Assembly: GCA_030602105.1 (NCBI GenBank) | Contig: JAUWAK010000016.1 | Location: forward strand, 1 to 15,671 | DNA from: Candidatus Aerophobota bacterium | Lineage (GTDB): Bacteria > Aerophobota > Aerophobia > Aerophobales > AE-B3A | Direction: 5' to 3' | Length of the DNA stretch: 15,671 nt | Shown: one piece after another, positions 15,195-15,671 of the stretch | Layout of the letters: each line of letters starts with the position of its first letter | How positions within the stretch are numbered: position 1 is the first letter of the stretch | Program-made: the position numbers and the translations under genes | The notes under the pieces: model-generated | Told to the model about the DNA's origin: nothing | Databases searched by the model: none | Seen by the model: only the letters and a program-made list of their open reading frames with translations

Positions 15195-15671
15195 ATGAGG
15201 ATTCATGAATATGAAGCTAAGAATCTCTTCAAACAGTCCAAGATTCCTGTTCCGAGAGGTAATGTCGCCACTTCCCCTGAAGATGCCCGCAGAGTAGCCG
15301 GCCAGATAGGACTTCCGGTTACCATAAAGGCCCAGGTTCTCATTGGAGGAAGGGGGAGGGCTGGAGGAATCAAGTTTTCCGAGGATCTGGGGGAAGTTGA
15401 GGAGCTTACCCGTAAGGTGCTTGGTATGGAGATAAGGGGGTATGAGGTTGACAGTGTTCTTGTAGAGGAGAAATTAGAGGTAAAAGAAGAGCTTTATCTC
15501 GGTGTAACTATAGATGGATCTTTAGGCTGTCCCGTACTCATGACTTCCTCAGAAGGCGGGGTGGAGATCGAGGAGACTGCTCGGCGGCATCCTGAGAAGG
15601 TTTTCTCCAGACACCTGAAGCCATTTGGGGATCTCAGGGTCTATCAGGCTCGTGAGCTAGCCAAGAAACTA
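15195..15671 (+). CDS. Second ADP-forming acyl-CoA ligase beta subunit (SucC family), 3'-truncated by the window
   Basis: An open frame runs from ATG 15195 to the window end, giving 159 codons without a stop. The protein begins MRIHEYEAKNLF and carries the ATP-grasp loop IGGRGRAGG (50-58), VKEELYLGVTID (96-107) and SSEGGVEIEET (118-128). It therefore aligns without gaps to the N-terminal part of the SucC-like protein encoded at 6677, but with many substitutions. The ribosome site AGGAGGTGA (15183-15191) is almost a perfect match to the anti-Shine-Dalgarno sequence. The gene starts 10 bases after the second AOR gene. An alpha-subunit gene is expected just beyond the window. A second ligase with a different acyl preference is the simplest reading. 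Confidence 0.9.
   Translation, partial: MRIHEYEAKNLFKQSKIPVPRGNVATSPEDARRVAGQIGLPVTIKAQVLIGGRGRAGGIKFSEDLGEVEELTRKVLGMEIRGYEVDSVLVEEKLEVKEELYLGVTIDGSLGCPVLMTSSEGGVEIEETARRHPEKVFSRHLKPFGDLRVYQARELAKKL

Overview
The window is a dense block of anaerobic energy-metabolism genes. Fifteen complete or nearly complete protein genes and one truncated gene all lie on the + strand. Six neighbouring pairs overlap by an ATGA stop/start, and most other gaps are under 20 bases. There are no rRNA or tRNA genes, mobile elements, CRISPR arrays or regulators. Nearly every product is an oxygen-sensitive or ferredoxin-linked enzyme: [NiFe]-hydrogenase, heterodisulfide-reductase-type Fe-S proteins, 2-oxoacid:ferredoxin oxidoreductase, and two tungsten/molybdenum-pterin aldehyde oxidoreductases. 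This points to a strict anaerobe, possibly thermophilic or from the subsurface. Strong AGGAGG-type ribosome sites, frequent AGA/AGG arginine codons and frequent ATA isoleucine codons fit several uncultured bacterial lineages. An archaeal host is not excluded, and I cannot name a taxon.

Layout. (1) Bases 1-2819 hold a hydrogen/heterodisulfide module: the 3' part of a group 3 (MvhA-like) [NiFe]-hydrogenase large subunit, its maturation endopeptidase, HdrC and HdrB. HdrA, MvhD and the hydrogenase small subunit would be expected just upstream. (2) After the longest gap (2820-2912) comes a carbon module: a LarA-like (nickel-pincer) 2-hydroxyacid racemase/epimerase homologue, a GlcD-type FAD 2-hydroxyacid dehydrogenase, a GlcF/HdrD-type Fe-S partner, the beta and alpha subunits of an ADP-forming succinyl-CoA-synthetase-type ligase, and a four-subunit 2-oxoacid:ferredoxin oxidoreductase in the order D-A-B-C. 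(3) Two diverged AOR-family oxidoreductases follow, then the start of a second ligase beta subunit, cut by the window end.

How the genes could work together (inference). A 2-hydroxyacid is converted to the enantiomer the dehydrogenase uses and oxidised by GlcD/GlcF to a 2-oxoacid. KorDABC cleaves this oxidatively to an acyl-CoA, CO2 and reduced ferredoxin, and the ligase makes ATP (or GTP) from the acyl-CoA. 2-Hydroxyglutarate to 2-oxoglutarate to succinyl-CoA to succinate is the version that best fits the ligase and Kor families. Electrons could reach H2, ferredoxin or a disulfide through Hdr/hydrogenase, and the AORs could interconvert acids and aldehydes with ferredoxin. No NAD-dependent dehydrogenase and no electron-transfer flavoprotein lies in the window. 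The arrangement therefore suggests a hydroxyacid-oxidising system coupled to Hdr/hydrogenase, with possible electron bifurcation or confurcation. Substrate and direction cannot be fixed from sequence alone.
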